Shown: positions 63,910-64,000 of the stretch, one piece after another
How the letters are laid out: each line of letters begins with the position of its first letter
Position numbering within the stretch: position 1 is the stretch's first letter
Source: Cupriavidus oxalaticus
GTDB taxonomy: Bacteria; Pseudomonadota; Gammaproteobacteria; Burkholderiales; Burkholderiaceae
Length of the DNA: 64,000 nt
Assembly: GCF_004768545.1 (NCBI RefSeq)
Contig: NZ_CP038634.1
Span: 124,001-188,000, forward strand
Reading direction: 5' to 3'
Notes under the pieces: generated by a model
Database searches by the model: none
What the model was told of the DNA's origin: nothing
The model's input: the letters and a program-made list of their open reading frames with translations, nothing else
Position numbers and translations under genes: made by a program

Positions 63910-64000
63910 ATGCAAGCTGTCGCCTATCCCTACCAGCCGGTGCCGGAACGGGGCACCATGCGCTGCTTCCTGCTGGCCCTGCTGATGCACCTGCTGCTGG
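63910..64000 (+). CDS. Start of a TonB/TolA-like envelope protein (cut by window end)
   Basis: The first 30 codons read: a short N-terminal stretch with P-Y-Q-P-V-P-E-R-G-T, then a hydrophobic run M-R-C-F-L-L-A-L-L-M-H-L-L-L. This cytoplasmic tail plus signal anchor is the layout of TolA or TonB-type proteins. The window ends inside the membrane anchor, so the assignment is tentative. Confidence 0.4.
   Translation, partial: MQAVAYPYQPVPERGTMRCFLLALLMHLLL

Overview
The window is high-GC proteobacterial DNA. Bug-family solute receptors, OmpC-type porins, an ActP/YjcH acetate permease pair and CaiB, acyl-CoA dehydrogenase and oligopeptide ABC genes all suggest a Burkholderiaceae member, most likely Cupriavidus/Ralstonia. 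This is inferred from gene content; no 16S or other marker is present. No rRNA, tRNA or CRISPR array was seen.

Layout. (1) 1-9.3 kb: MarR regulator, small unknown gene, aromatic-acid MFS transporter, then a purine (urate) catabolism block (uraD, LysR regulator, anion MFS, two tandem hydroxyisourate hydrolases, one Tat-exported), and a secreted beta-propeller/DUF305 pair. (2) 9.3-13.2 kb: a toxin-rich patch with a Fic AMPylase, an unknown SAP-like protein and a RES/Xre toxin-antitoxin operon with two operator palindromes. (3) 13.2-16.4 kb: porin, then a complete IS1202/ISNCY-type element (14671-16342) with a 5-bp target duplication, flush against a 28-bp dif-like XerC/XerD site (16348-16375). 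Every GGGNAGGG (KOPS-like) octamer I could find, 11 in all, points toward that site, so I read the window as the replication terminus region of a chromosome or chromid. (4) 16.4-24.8 kb: small membrane and secreted unknowns, GNAT, orphan ParA, SARP-like regulator divergent from an MFS/hydrolase pair.

(5) 25-30.6 kb: Bug receptor plus CaiB CoA-transferase, actP/yjcH, and a secreted protein with four 72-bp repeats. (6) 30.6-36.2 kb: a stressosome operon (rsbR-rsbS-rsbT-rsbX) translationally linked to a sensor kinase and a hybrid kinase, with no sigma factor nearby. (7) 36.3-50.0 kb: an acyl-CoA/beta-oxidation block: bifunctional hydratase/dehydrogenase, MFS, then an operon of two acyl-CoA dehydrogenases behind a good sigma70 promoter, a five-gene oligopeptide-type ABC importer and a regulator with two TetR DNA-binding domains. 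(8) 50.2-62.0 kb: a large ATPase/GAF/histidine kinase coupled to a FixJ-type regulator, divergent from an operon of isochorismatase, chloroperoxidase-like hydrolase, Tat-exported amidohydrolase, DoxX, MFS with an extra C-terminal domain, XapX and a lone receiver. A palindrome sits in the shared control region. (9) 62-64 kb: Old Yellow Enzyme with its TetR repressor and the start of a TonB/TolA-like gene cut by the window edge.

Starts were chosen by ribosome binding sites and overlaps; several are GTG or TTG. All assignments rest on reading the sequence and remembered family motifs; no database search was run.
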